Assembly: GCA_041654915.1 (NCBI GenBank)
Contig: JBAZCO010000020.1
Span: forward strand, 1 to 20,572
DNA length: 20,572 nt
From: JBAZCO01 sp041654915
Lineage (GTDB): Bacteria; Bacillota; Clostridia; Christensenellales; DTU072
Direction: 5' to 3'
This document shows, piece after piece, positions 1-8,171 of this stretch. The notes below the pieces were generated by a model. It ran no database searches and was not told where the DNA came from. It saw only the letters and a program-made list of their open reading frames with translations. The number at the start of each line of letters is the position of its first letter. The stretch's first letter is position 1. The translations under genes were made by a program, and so were the position numbers.

Positions 1-1777
1 AATAAGTCCAAATAAAGCCCCTTGTGGAGAAATAGGAGTAATTTGAGCGTGCCTCGATTTCTCTAAGTTCGGAGTAAACTAATCTAAGCGACTTTATCAC
101 TTCTTTGGATATCCCCATCATTGTAGCATACACAAGATATTCTTCCCATAGGACTAGCTTGGGAATATTGTATTCTTTTAGATTGGAGAAGTCACGCATA
201 TAGTCTTTTAGAGCGTGTGCCCGTCTGTACTCTGCCTCCCCCTCCGCATTGAGGCGGGGGATTTTGGGGCGGAATATAGTGAGTATTGCACCGCCGCCTA
301 TAAGCCCAACACCAAAAATTGGCAGAGTGCCTTGGTAAAATACCATTGCTCCAATGCCCATAACACCTGCACCTATGAAAGGAATATAATGAAACATTGC
401 ATTAAGTTTATCTAAAAAGTTAGAAATTTTGAACTTGGTTTGAGAGGAGTTTTGAAAAACTTTTATCGCCTTATCTACTTTTATATACTCTTTTTTAGCA
501 TACTTTTCAAAGTCATCCATATCAAAGGGTCTGCCAAAGTAATCCTCCACGGAGCGCAAGAGGTCTAGCAGCGCCTTTTCGTGCGTCTTGAGTTCGCTTA
601 ACTTTAGCTCGGGGGAATCAAGCACATCAATTTTATAGTCACCATCACCCTCGGGTATTATGTTTATATAATAGCGCCGTGTTAGGTCAAGAATTGTTGC
701 GGCAAGCAACCTGCCTCGACGATTGTTTTTGGTGACACCGCCGTCATAATAGTAAAATAAATGCCCCAATTCACCAGCGCTCCAGCCGCTTGGCACTTCC
801 CTAATATACTTGGGATAGTTGCCCTTGAGCTTGCGATTATATATCCTAACAAAAGCCGTAGCCGCTATGCCAAGTATTACGGCAACTGCCGCCATAACCC
901 CGTCAATAATTGAGCGGCGTCGCTCCCTTGCCATCTCTTCTGCCCATTCTTCGGCAAAACGCTGTTCCTCACTTATAATTTCATCCACTTTTTCTCCCGA
1001 TATTCGCTTTGCCATATCATCATCAAACATTTCAAATGCAAGGCTTGTATCTTTTGGGATAAGAATGCGGGTTTCCAACATAGTTCCCGCCTCAACTTCT
1101 TGGGCTGTGTAGAGATATCTATCTGGCTTGATTTCTAAAAACCCGCTCTCTGCCACTGTGTGAAACCACGCATAAGTTCCCGAGGTTGAACGGCTTTGAG
1201 GAAGTTGTACTGTTGCGGAAAAATTATCAATATATAGCGAAAAATCGGTAGAATACGGTTGCCAATAGAGCATTACAGAGTCGTCATACATTCCTGCGGC
1301 ATTGGTGATTGTATAGTTGAATGAAAACTTTTTTACACCGTATGTCATCCGTGGCATAATTAGACCCAGCTCGACTTTGCGCAAACCGTTGCTGTCGTCT
1401 AAATACCAAACTATATTTTTGTTTTTGGGAATGCCCTCGTACTCTATGTTGCTAATAGTCTTGTCATATTCGTACCTGATAGCTGTGTCGCTATTGGTGA
1501 TGTCATATACGCTTATACTTTCTAGCGGCAAGTCGCTATACTTATTAAAGTTTGTGTCGTACAAATCAAACACTTTGTATAAGTTGCGGTAGCCGTCCTG
1601 CGACGATGCCTCAACTTCCCATATTTCGCTAACCGTAAGGTCGCCGTTTTCTAACAAATTAGCTTTAAGCTCAACACGGTTTAGCCAAATATCGCCCTTA
1701 TCCACGCAAGCAGTAAGCGGCATTATGCCGACAAGCAAAATTGCCGCCATTAATATGACAAGAATAACTTTTTTCAT
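1..1777 (-). CDS. DUF2207-family membrane lipoprotein (3' end beyond window)
   Basis: The frame is open from the ATG at 1777 down to base 2 (592 codons) and runs off the left edge, so the C-terminus is missing. The first 24 residues are a lipoprotein signal peptide (KK, a hydrophobic core, then lipobox LTAC with Cys24). A long extracytoplasmic beta-rich region follows to about residue 285 and resembles the DUF2207 N-terminal domain. A membrane segment lies at about 292-312. A cytoplasmic-looking domain follows, then a hydrophobic hairpin at about 463-500, then the family's terminal segment with a WEEYLVYATMMGIS motif near residue 560. DUF2207 proteins are usually about 600-650 residues, so little is missing. 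The gene starts 6 nt after the lemA stop and is surely cotranscribed with it; LemA-DUF2207 pairs are common in bacteria. Biochemical function is unknown for the family. Most members have an ordinary signal peptide, so the lipobox is slightly unusual. Confidence 0.85.
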   Translation of the reverse strand, partial: MKKVILVILMAAILLVGIMPLTACVDKGDIWLNRVELKANLLENGDLTVSEIWEVEASSQDGYRNLYKVFDLYDTNFNKYSDLPLESISVYDITNSDTAIRYEYDKTISNIEYEGIPKNKNIVWYLDDSNGLRKVELGLIMPRMTYGVKKFSFNYTITNAAGMYDDSVMLYWQPYSTDFSLYIDNFSATVQLPQSRSTSGTYAWFHTVAESGFLEIKPDRYLYTAQEVEAGTMLETRILIPKDTSLAFEMFDDDMAKRISGEKVDEIISEEQRFAEEWAEEMARERRRSIIDGVMAAVAVILGIAATAFVRIYNRKLKGNYPKYIREVPSGWSAGELGHLFYYYDGGVTKNNRRGRLLAATILDLTRRYYINIIPEGDGDYKIDVLDSPELKLSELKTHEKALLDLLRSVEDYFGRPFDMDDFEKYAKKEYIKVDKAIKVFQNSSQTKFKISNFLDKLNAMFHYIPFIGAGVMGIGAMVFYQGTLPIFGVGLIGGGAILTIFRPKIPRLNAEGEAEYRRAHALKDYMRDFSNLKEYNIPKLVLWEEYLVYATMMGISKEVIKSLRLVYSELREIEARSNYSYFSTRGFIWTY

Positions 1778-1783
1778 TTTTAC

Positions 1784-2296
1784 CTAAAACTGAACTTTGG
1801 GTGCGTCCTTTGCCGCTGTTTCTGCCTCGAAATATGTTTCCGCTTTGAACTTGAATATCTTTGCTATGACATTGGATGGAAACATCTCTGTTTTTTGGTT
1901 GAAGTTCATAACCGTATCATTGTAAAATTGACGGCTCATAGCAATTTTATGTTCAATCTCCTCTATCTGCCGTTGAAGGCTGATAAAGTTTTGGTTAGCT
2001 TTGAGGTCGGGATATTTTTCCGCTACCACTAACAAACGACTTAGTGCGCCTGATAGTTCGTTGTTGGATGCGATTTGCTCCTCGGTTGTGTTGGCTCTGC
2101 CTACCGATGCCCGTGCCTCGGTAACCTGTGTTAGCACATCGCTCTCGTGTTTGGCGTAGCCCTTTACCGTTTCTACAAGGTTGGGGATTAGGTCGTAGCG
2201 TTTTTTAAGCTGAACATCTATCTGCGCCCAAGAGTTTTTTACTCTGGAACGAAGTTTGACTAACTTATTATATGTCACTATTGTATATACACACAT
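1784..2296 (-). CDS. lemA: LemA family protein, short form without N-terminal membrane helix
   Basis: The 170-residue product carries the LemA core: a YNKLV...NSWAQIDVQLKKRYDLIPNLVE-type block at about residues 9-43, the YAKHE and EKYPDLKAN motifs, and the RQFYNDTVMNFN block near 140-155. This core is a long helical bundle. LemA proteins normally begin with a membrane-spanning helix of about 20 residues followed by a short YN motif. Here only CVYTIV precedes the YN motif. The start is well fixed: an AAGGAG ribosome binding site sits 8 nt upstream of the ATG, and an in-frame TAA occurs six codons upstream. The protein therefore probably lies in the cytoplasm or is held at the membrane by a partner. 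It is the first gene of an operon with the DUF2207 gene, expressed from the sigma-A promoter at 2334-2362. The family's molecular role is unknown. Confidence 0.9.
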   Translation of the reverse strand: MCVYTIVTYNKLVKLRSRVKNSWAQIDVQLKKRYDLIPNLVETVKGYAKHESDVLTQVTEARASVGRANTTEEQIASNNELSGALSRLLVVAEKYPDLKANQNFISLQRQIEEIEHKIAMSRQFYNDTVMNFNQKTEMFPSNVIAKIFKFKAETYFEAETAAKDAPKVQF

Positions 2297-2333
2297 TTGC
2301 TTTGCTCCTTTTTATTATATTGTTTATGAATCT

Positions 2334-2362
2334 AGTATACTATATTTGTTAATATATGTAAA
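2334..2362 (-). promoter_or_regulatory. sigma-A promoter of lemA operon
   Basis: On the minus strand, TTTACA (2362-2357) and TATACT (2339-2334) are separated by exactly 17 nt, each 5/6 to consensus. The predicted start point near 2327 leaves a 5' UTR of about 30 nt before the ATG at 2296. Confidence 0.75.
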
Positions 2363-2497
2363 TATCAATAATTTAAAACTTGGGGTAAAATTACTAAAAT
2401 ATTCTTTTGTGCGCACAGCTTGTGGGGTGATAAATAATTGAAAAAGGTACTTTAATTATAGCAAAAGGTATTTTTTTTATTAAACTGTCATAAATAA

Positions 2498-2526
2498 TGG
2501 ACAGCGTTATAAAATTATGGTATAAT
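2498..2526 (+). promoter_or_regulatory. sigma-A promoter of tRNA-Cys/tRNA-Leu
   Basis: TGGACA (2498-2503) and a perfect TATAAT (2521-2526) are spaced 17 nt apart. A TG at 2518-2519 makes the -10 extended. The tRNA-Cys 5' end lies 12 nt downstream of the -10 box. Confidence 0.75.
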
Positions 2527-2538
2527 TCAAAAAGTTAC

Positions 2539-2613
2539 GGCACCATAGCCAAGCGGTAAGGCAGAGGTCTGCAAAACCTCTATTCTCCGGTTCAAATCCG
2601 GATGGTGCCTCCA
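2539..2613 (+). tRNA. tRNA-Cys (anticodon GCA)
   Basis: The cloverleaf is complete. The acceptor stem GGCACCA (2539-2545) pairs with TGGTGCC (2603-2609). The anticodon arm GAGGT/ACCTC encloses loop CTGCAAA, giving anticodon GCA. The T arm TCCGG/CCGGA encloses TTCAAAT. Discriminator T and an encoded CCA end at 2613. It is cotranscribed with the tRNA-Leu 7 nt downstream. Confidence 0.97.
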
Positions 2614-2620
2614 TTTTTTT

Positions 2621-2708
2621 GCCGTTATGGCGGAATAGGCAGACGCAAGGGACTTAAAATCCCTCGAACCACAAGTTCGTGCCGGTTCGACCCCGGCTAA
2701 CGGCACCA
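2621..2708 (+). tRNA. tRNA-Leu (anticodon TAA)
   Basis: The acceptor stem GCCGTTA (2621-2627) pairs with TAACGGC (2698-2704), followed by A and an encoded CCA. The anticodon arm AGGGA/TCCCT has loop CTTAAAA, anticodon TAA, reading UUA and UUG. A long class II variable arm (CGAAC...GTTCG) confirms leucine. A Cys-Leu pair also occurs at the end of the Bacillus subtilis trnD cluster. Confidence 0.97.
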
Positions 2709-2712
2709 AAAT

Positions 2713-2740
2713 AAAGACGGTTTTATCGCCGTTTTTTTTG
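2713..2740 (+). terminator. Rho-independent terminator after tRNA-Leu
   Basis: ACGG (2717-2720) pairs with CCGT (2729-2732), extended by A-T pairs on the outside. A run of eight T follows from 2732. It lies 5-30 nt after the tRNA-Leu CCA end. Confidence 0.75.
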
Positions 2741-2784
2741 CTTTTTTTAAGAATTTTTATATTTGATGAAAAATGTTTAATATT

Positions 2785-2816
2785 TAGACACAAAATAATC
2801 ACATATTTGGTATAAT
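2785..2816 (+). promoter_or_regulatory. Probable extended -10 promoter of the HtrA-like gene
   Basis: A perfect TATAAT at 2811-2816 is preceded by TGG (2808-2810), an extended -10. The nearest -35-like hexamer, TAGACA (2785-2790), is spaced 20 nt away, longer than ideal, so recognition probably depends on the extended -10. Confidence 0.6.
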
Positions 2817-2860
2817 ATAGTTATTATAAAAATAATATTCAAGCGGAGCATAGATTGTTT

Positions 2861-4054
2861 ATGAAAAACACAAGAAAATTAACGCTTTTTATAGTCATTG
2901 TACTCCTATCAGCCGTTGTGCTTAGCGGATGCCTTGGGTCTTTTATTTTGGAAACAACCCTGCCACCGCTAACAGGCAGAGTGGACGGCAATGATGATAA
3001 TAATAGCGGTGGCAATAACTCAGGCAACTACAACACGGGGATTAAAGATTCTGTTGTAGACCTTTATAAAGAATCCACTCCCCCGCCGGCAAGCTCTGTT
3101 TCCGATATGCTAGAGAGTATTCACCCGTCTGTTGTAGAGATAAATGCAACTCTTGCAGACGGCACTAGTGCAGGAAGCGGTGTTTTTATTGGCAAAGGGG
3201 AAAATAACAGCTATATTTTGACTTGTCAACATGTGGTGGAAGATGCAACTAAGCTAACAGTCATATTAACTGACAAAACCGAACATAACGCCTATTATGT
3301 TGGCGGACTTCCCGACCAAGACATTGCGGTAATCAAAATTAATAAGGTGAGCGGCATAACCTTTGCCGAATACCGTGACTTAGCAGAATATCCCTTGCGT
3401 GTGGGCGAAGATGTTTATGCGATAGGCAACCCCCTAGGCTCTCTTGGCGGCTCGGTCACCAAAGGAATAATCAGCTCCGCCGTACCCCGTGATATTTATA
3501 TCGAAGGTACTACCCTACCGCTAATACAAACCGACGCATCCATAAACAAGGGCAATTCGGGAGGCGGCTTGTTTGACTCAAACGGTACGCTGGTGGGCAT
3601 AGTAAACGCAAAATCTGTTGGCGACACAGTAGAGGGTTTGGGGTTTGCCATTCCAATAGATAACGCAATTAATATGGCAAAAGACTTTATTGATACTTCA
3701 AATGAGCCTAACAACCAATACGGCGGATTGGGATATGTGCGTGGCAAGTTTATGATTGGCATAACCATTTCTTACGGCGAATTGCCAAGCGGCGTTGCAT
3801 ATGGCGATATCACGCACGGCTACCAAATTCAAGAAATTGACTTGCACGGTTCGGCGGCAGGCGCTCTTAAAAAAGGCGACTATATCGTGCTTATCAATGA
3901 TAAAAAAATCACCGATATATCCACCCTTAAAGGTATACTGTCCGCATCCGAAATGGGCAACACTGTTTCGTTCACTGTTAGGGACCAACAAGTAAACACT
4001 GTGGTAGATGTTGTCTTAAAGCAATATGTATTTGGATATATTTATAATACCTAA
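2861..4054 (+). CDS. HtrA/DegP-like trypsin-fold serine protease, lipoprotein, one PDZ domain
   Basis: The 397-residue protein begins with a lipoprotein signal peptide whose lipobox LSGC places the lipidated Cys at 24. A low-complexity Asp/Asn/Gly linker of about 30 residues follows. The S1C protease domain at about residues 75-275 shows a full catalytic triad: His124 in TCQHVV, Asp154 in DQDIAVIKI, and Ser233 in NKGNSGGGLF. One PDZ domain occupies about 300-394. Known HtrA proteases degrade or check misfolded envelope proteins; this one should be tethered to the outer face of the membrane by lipid rather than by the usual N-terminal TM helix. An in-frame TTG at 2855 is an alternative start: the GGAG at 2845-2848 is 6 nt from TTG and 12 nt from the ATG. 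I prefer the ATG because it gives a standard signal peptide. The gene is monocistronic, with its own promoter and terminator. Confidence 0.93.
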   Translation: MKNTRKLTLFIVIVLLSAVVLSGCLGSFILETTLPPLTGRVDGNDDNNSGGNNSGNYNTGIKDSVVDLYKESTPPPASSVSDMLESIHPSVVEINATLADGTSAGSGVFIGKGENNSYILTCQHVVEDATKLTVILTDKTEHNAYYVGGLPDQDIAVIKINKVSGITFAEYRDLAEYPLRVGEDVYAIGNPLGSLGGSVTKGIISSAVPRDIYIEGTTLPLIQTDASINKGNSGGGLFDSNGTLVGIVNAKSVGDTVEGLGFAIPIDNAINMAKDFIDTSNEPNNQYGGLGYVRGKFMIGITISYGELPSGVAYGDITHGYQIQEIDLHGSAAGALKKGDYIVLINDKKITDISTLKGILSASEMGNTVSFTVRDQQVNTVVDVVLKQYVFGYIYNT

Positions 4055-4094
4055 AAACTCTAATAAGAATTTAATTCATCCTAATTCTTAAATA

Positions 4095-4134
4095 ACCGCA
4101 AGCGCTATTTTAAAGCAGCTTGCGGTGTTTTTTA
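4095..4134 (+). terminator. Rho-independent terminator of the HtrA-like gene
   Basis: ACCGCAAGC (4095-4103) pairs perfectly with GCTTGCGGT (4118-4126), a 9-bp GC-rich stem. A T-rich tail follows (4128-4133). It lies about 40 nt after the stop codon. Confidence 0.9.
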
Positions 4135-4211
4135 AGTCACACTTTTTATCATTTAAAGTTTATCAATTACATACAGCTTTTTGTAAATTTATTAAATGTT
4201 TTTCTCTCTTT

Positions 4212-4241
4212 TGCATAAAAGACGAATTTGCTCAAACAATA
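4212..4241 (+). promoter_or_regulatory. Candidate sigma-G (forespore) promoter of the ger operon
   Basis: TGCATA (4212-4217) fits the GHATR-type -35 of the B. subtilis sigma-G consensus. AACAATA (4235-4241), 17 nt further on, matches the CATNHTA -10 only partly. Germination-receptor operons are sigma-G dependent where studied, and no convincing sigma-A promoter is visible in 4135-4282. The match is weak. Confidence 0.35.
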
Positions 4242-4282
4242 ATTTCGGGTAACAATGATTTGCTGCGGGAGAAAAAATACAA

Positions 4283-5863
4283 ATGTTTAGTTTCTTGGTG
4301 AAAAAATTAAATCATATATTAAAGAGTTCAAAAAGACCTGATGAATCTAATAATACTGAGGATGCACCAAAGCTTATCTCTAAAAGTCTATTAAGTAATG
4401 TAGAGATGATGAAAAAAATATTGGGGGAAAGCAGTGATATTAAATATCACGATTTCTTGTTTGGAGATAAGTCCCAATATGCAGGTTTGTTGGTGTATAT
4501 CGAGGGTTTAGCGGATAGCAAAGTAATCACGGAAGGTATACTTACGCCAATTTTAGTGCATAAAAATGAACTGTTTTCCGAAGGGGAAGAAATGAGCATT
4601 GGCAGCTTAAAAAGAACAATCATATGCTCTGGGGATATTTTAGAAAGCGGTTTGCAAAATGAGGTTGTAAATGCTTGTTTGTCGGGTAAAATCGTTATGT
4701 TTATAGAGGGCGCTGAACGGGCGCTTTTGATAAGCGCAAAAGGTTGGGAAACTCGTGCGGTAAGTGAGCCGCAAACCGAATCTGTCGTAAGAGGACCAAG
4801 GGAAGGCTTTACAGAAAATATAAGAACAAACACATCCTTAATTAGGCGCAAAATTAAAAGTCCGCTCCTCAGAATGGAGCATATGACATTGGGGAAAAAA
4901 ACTAGCACAGCTATAAATATTTTATATTTGGAAGGGGTTGCCAAAGATGAGGTTTTGCAAATTCTTAGACAGCGCCTAAAAAATATTGATGTTGATTCAA
5001 TTTTGGATGCAGGTTATATTGAAGAATATATTGAAGACGACCCTCGCTCAATCTTTTCTACCGTTGGATATAGTGAAAAACCCGATGTGATTGCAGCTAA
5101 AATGTTGGAGGGGCGCATTGCCATTGTTGTAGATGGCTCACCCTTCGTTCTCACTGTTCCTATGCTATTTATAGAAAGTTTTCAAACTGCCGAAGACTAT
5201 TATGTGCGCCCTTTTTATGCAAGCTTGGTGCGCTTTTTGCGATTGATTGCTTATCTGCTATCAATTTTTACCGTACCCACATTTATCACCCTTACAACAT
5301 ATCATCAAGAGTTTATACCAACCACCCTACTATTCACCATCGCTAATGCTAGGGAGGGTACGCCCTTCCCCGTGCTTATAGAGGCGCTGATAATGGTGTT
5401 CTCTTTTGAAATCTTGCGAGAGGCAGGCTTGCGCCTGCCACGACCGGTGGGACAATCAATAAGCATAGTTGGCGCACTGGTAATGGGAGATGCCGCTGTT
5501 GCTGCGGGACTTGTAGGTGCGCCCATAGTTATTATGGTGGCGCTCTCTGCCGTTGCAGGCTTTACCATTCCCACACAGGCAGACAGTATATCTATTATTC
5601 GTGTCGCTATGATGCTGATTGCCGCATTTTTAGGCGGATTTGGGCTGGCTATGGGCTTTATTATAATGCTGATACACCTTGGAAAAATTAAGTCCTTTGG
5701 CGTGCATTATTTTGGCGGACTTGCTCCCGACTACAATCAACAAGATAATTTCATTAGATTATCACTTTTGTCTATGAAAAAACGACCCATGAATATTGTT
5801 GGCGAGGATGTTATTAGGCGTGGCGAAATCAACAACGAGCAAGATACAGGGAGCGGACAATGA
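4283..5863 (+). CDS. gerKA: Spore germination receptor A subunit (GerAA/GerKA family)
   Basis: The 526-residue protein has the GerA-family layout. A hydrophilic N-terminal domain (about 1-310) includes the FLFGDK and DPRSIFSTVGYSEKPD segments. A membrane domain (about 316-485) follows, with the signature REGTPFPVLIEALIM at 357-371 and a GxxxPRPVGQSIS block leading into paired helices. A short hydrophilic tail ends the protein. GerA subunits assemble with B and C subunits into nutrient-gated channels in the spore inner membrane. GGGAG at 4267-4271 is the ribosome binding site. The stop overlaps the next start by 4 nt (ATGA), so translation is coupled. The order A-C-B matches gerK rather than gerA/gerB of B. 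subtilis. The symbol denotes family and order only; the germinant cannot be read from sequence. Confidence 0.93.
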   Translation: MFSFLVKKLNHILKSSKRPDESNNTEDAPKLISKSLLSNVEMMKKILGESSDIKYHDFLFGDKSQYAGLLVYIEGLADSKVITEGILTPILVHKNELFSEGEEMSIGSLKRTIICSGDILESGLQNEVVNACLSGKIVMFIEGAERALLISAKGWETRAVSEPQTESVVRGPREGFTENIRTNTSLIRRKIKSPLLRMEHMTLGKKTSTAINILYLEGVAKDEVLQILRQRLKNIDVDSILDAGYIEEYIEDDPRSIFSTVGYSEKPDVIAAKMLEGRIAIVVDGSPFVLTVPMLFIESFQTAEDYYVRPFYASLVRFLRLIAYLLSIFTVPTFITLTTYHQEFIPTTLLFTIANAREGTPFPVLIEALIMVFSFEILREAGLRLPRPVGQSISIVGALVMGDAAVAAGLVGAPIVIMVALSAVAGFTIPTQADSISIIRVAMMLIAAFLGGFGLAMGFIIMLIHLGKIKSFGVHYFGGLAPDYNQQDNFIRLSLLSMKKRPMNIVGEDVIRRGEINNEQDTGSGQ

Positions 5864-7056
5864 AAAAGTTAGTTAAAGCGGTTGCCGTAACAATGATTTG
5901 CGCTCTATTAACGGCGCTAACATTTACCTTGAGCGGCTGTTGGGATGCACGAGAGCTTGATACCTTGGCGATGGTTACCGGCGTGGGAATTGACGCAATA
6001 GAAGGCAGCGATGAACTTTTGTTCAGTTTTCAAATAGGTAAGGTGCAGCAAGCTGCGGGCGGCTCAAGCACTCAAGCCGAGGAAAAAAAGCCCTTTGCTG
6101 TGATGCAAGTGGAAGAACAAGGATTAATGTATGCAATAAAACGACTTCGCAACAAGACTTCAAGACAGCTGTTGTTGCATCACAATCAAGTATTGATAAT
6201 AAGCAGAGAAGTGGCGGAAAGAGGTGTGTTGGCATTTTTGGATGCGTTTGTGCGAGAGAGGCAAATGCGTACAGAAATCTGGGTGATTGTCGCCGACGGG
6301 CGGGCTGATGAACTGCTGTCAGAAGAAATGGACCAAGAAAAAATATCGGGCTTGGGTATTTCGATTATGCTAGACGACTTGATAAAGATAAGCGAGGTGT
6401 ATGATGTGCAGCTTCAGAGGTTTATTTCCAATGTAATATCCGAAACATCAGAGCCGATAGCTCCTGTAATAAAACTTATTAAACGAGAAAATAGCACAGA
6501 ATTCTCTGTTGATAGCTTTGTTATATTCAAAGAGGGAAAGGCTGTTGGGGAGTTTGGAATACCTTTGTCACGAGGGGTTTCTTGGATAAAAGATTATCTA
6601 AAAGTTTTTACCGTTGAATTACCGTCGGAGGAGGGTTTTGCCACCGTGGAAATGTCTAATTTTCATAATAAAATGAAGGCTGACTTCACTCCCGAAGGCG
6701 CACCGTTAATCAAACTTAATCTTAAATGCGACTTTGAAATTTTAGAAATTCAAGGGTTTAAAGGTTGGAATAAGGAAGAAATTAGCTTTCATCTTGAGCA
6801 GGTGGCAAGTAAAATGATTGTGGACGAAACTAATGCCATTGTTGATTACTGCCAAAGTTTGGACAGCGATATATTTGGGTTTGGAACGGAATATCATAAA
6901 CGCCACCAAAAAAAGTGGAAAACTATGAAAGAGAATTGGTCGGAGCATTTTGCCAACTTAACAATGGAAGTAGATGCAAAGGCAAGCTTTATTGATGAGG
7001 GTAAAATATCCGATGTGCTGGAAAATACAAGAGAAAAAGAAAGGGAGAAAAAATGA
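5860..7056 (+). CDS. gerKC: Spore germination receptor C subunit (Ger(x)C lipoprotein)
   Basis: This 398-residue lipoprotein has a signal peptide ending in lipobox TLSGC, with Cys27. It is followed at once by the family hallmark WDARELDTLAMVTGVGID. A conserved SRQLLLHHNQVLIIS segment lies at about residues 98-115 and FAMRERQMRTE-like sequence (here FVRERQMRTEIWV) near 126-138. Ger(x)C proteins are lipid-anchored on the outer face of the spore inner membrane and are needed for receptor assembly and function. The start overlaps the A-subunit stop and the stop overlaps the B-subunit start, both through ATGA. A charged Lys/Glu tail ends the protein. Confidence 0.93.
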   Translation: MKKLVKAVAVTMICALLTALTFTLSGCWDARELDTLAMVTGVGIDAIEGSDELLFSFQIGKVQQAAGGSSTQAEEKKPFAVMQVEEQGLMYAIKRLRNKTSRQLLLHHNQVLIISREVAERGVLAFLDAFVRERQMRTEIWVIVADGRADELLSEEMDQEKISGLGISIMLDDLIKISEVYDVQLQRFISNVISETSEPIAPVIKLIKRENSTEFSVDSFVIFKEGKAVGEFGIPLSRGVSWIKDYLKVFTVELPSEEGFATVEMSNFHNKMKADFTPEGAPLIKLNLKCDFEILEIQGFKGWNKEEISFHLEQVASKMIVDETNAIVDYCQSLDSDIFGFGTEYHKRHQKKWKTMKENWSEHFANLTMEVDAKASFIDEGKISDVLENTREKEREKK

Positions 7057-8171
7057 ATATAGAAACTGCAAAAATCTCACCCAAATATTTTGTTTTCTCG
7101 GTGATATGCTTTATACATTCGTCTAGCTTATTAGTGTCCTTTTTTAACACTCTTGTTGAACAAGATTCCTGGATGATAGTTGTTTTTGGCACACTATGTA
7201 CGATACCGCTGCTTTTGCTCTATTCCTGGCTGGCAAATAGGTTTCAAGGTAAAAACTTAATGGAAATGACTACCGAAATATTTGGCACTGCAATCGGAAA
7301 AATGTTCTCTGCATTATACCTTTGGTTTTTTATCACTTTAACTGCGCTAAATCTTTTGGACCTCACAACATTTGTGCAGAAATCAATGATGACTACTACC
7401 CCGTCTATCGTTATAGCTTTGGTGTTTTTGTTTGTTTGTTCGCTTTCGGTTAGGGGAGGATTGTTCTCTATTACAAAATACGGACCTTTTGTTGCAATCT
7501 TAGCATCATCCATACTGATAATCGCAACAATCCTATCAATTAATCTTGTTGAGCCTGACAACCTCTTGCCTTTGTTCGACTTCCCTCATATGAAGTATAT
7601 GCAGGCAACCCATATAGCTGCATCTATTCCCTTTGGGGAGCTTATCGCCTTTCTTATGATTAGCGGTAATGTAAAGATAGAGCCAAAAAAATTCAAAAAA
7701 ATCTTTATTTGGGGTCTGCTGCTAGGCTGCCTCAATCTCCTAATTCTTATTCTAAGAGATACTATGGTGCTTGGCAACACCGCCAAACTTTTTAGCATTG
7801 CATCCTTTGAAGTTCTGCGCTTGATAAACATTTCGGATGCGCTTAGCAGAATGGAAGTTTTGTCGGCGGTTGTGCTAATTATGCAACTGTTTTTTAAGGT
7901 AAGCTTCCTATACTATATTTCCGCTCTTGGGGCGGCGCAATTGTTTAACTTGTCCTCCTTTAAGCCCTTGATTTATGGGATTGGGTTAGTCGTTATCGTT
8001 TACACTTACGGGCTTTATGACTCTAGCCTAAAGCATGTGAAAATGGCTATGTCTGTCACACCTTTCTTTTGGATGCTGTTTGAGTTCGTTATACCCATAA
8101 TTATGCTAGTCACAGCATTAGCAAGAAAAAAGCAGGTAAAGCTACCCTTGCAGGAGGATTATAACATATGA
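7053..8171 (+). CDS. gerKB: Spore germination receptor B subunit (GerAB/GerKB family permease)
   Basis: The 372-residue integral membrane protein has about ten hydrophobic segments and almost no extramembrane domain, as expected for the GerAB family (APC amino-acid permease fold). It starts with the family-typical short lead ISPKYFVFSVICFIH. It also contains the SLSVRGGLFSITKYGPF block near residues 129-145 and an LLPLFDF motif near 172. B subunits bind the germinant, as shown for B. subtilis GerAB and alanine. A CAGGAGGA-like ribosome binding site for the next gene is embedded in its 3' end at 8151-8158. Both ends overlap their neighbours by 4 nt. Confidence 0.92.
   Translation: MNIETAKISPKYFVFSVICFIHSSSLLVSFFNTLVEQDSWMIVVFGTLCTIPLLLLYSWLANRFQGKNLMEMTTEIFGTAIGKMFSALYLWFFITLTALNLLDLTTFVQKSMMTTTPSIVIALVFLFVCSLSVRGGLFSITKYGPFVAILASSILIIATILSINLVEPDNLLPLFDFPHMKYMQATHIAASIPFGELIAFLMISGNVKIEPKKFKKIFIWGLLLGCLNLLILILRDTMVLGNTAKLFSIASFEVLRLINISDALSRMEVLSAVVLIMQLFFKVSFLYYISALGAAQLFNLSSFKPLIYGIGLVVIVYTYGLYDSSLKHVKMAMSVTPFFWMLFEFVIPIIMLVTALARKKQVKLPLQEDYNI

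Noticed and set aside
2431..2476. Two similar stretches AAAAAGGTACTTTA and CAAAAGGTATTTTT upstream of the tRNA promoter.
   Set aside because: They are short and AT-rich, with no symmetry, no known operator match and no third copy.
4064..4090. Inverted repeat TAAGAATT/AATTCTTA after the HtrA-like stop codon.
   Set aside because: It is wholly AT-rich and adjacent to a much stronger GC-rich terminator. Such repeats are expected by chance in this composition.
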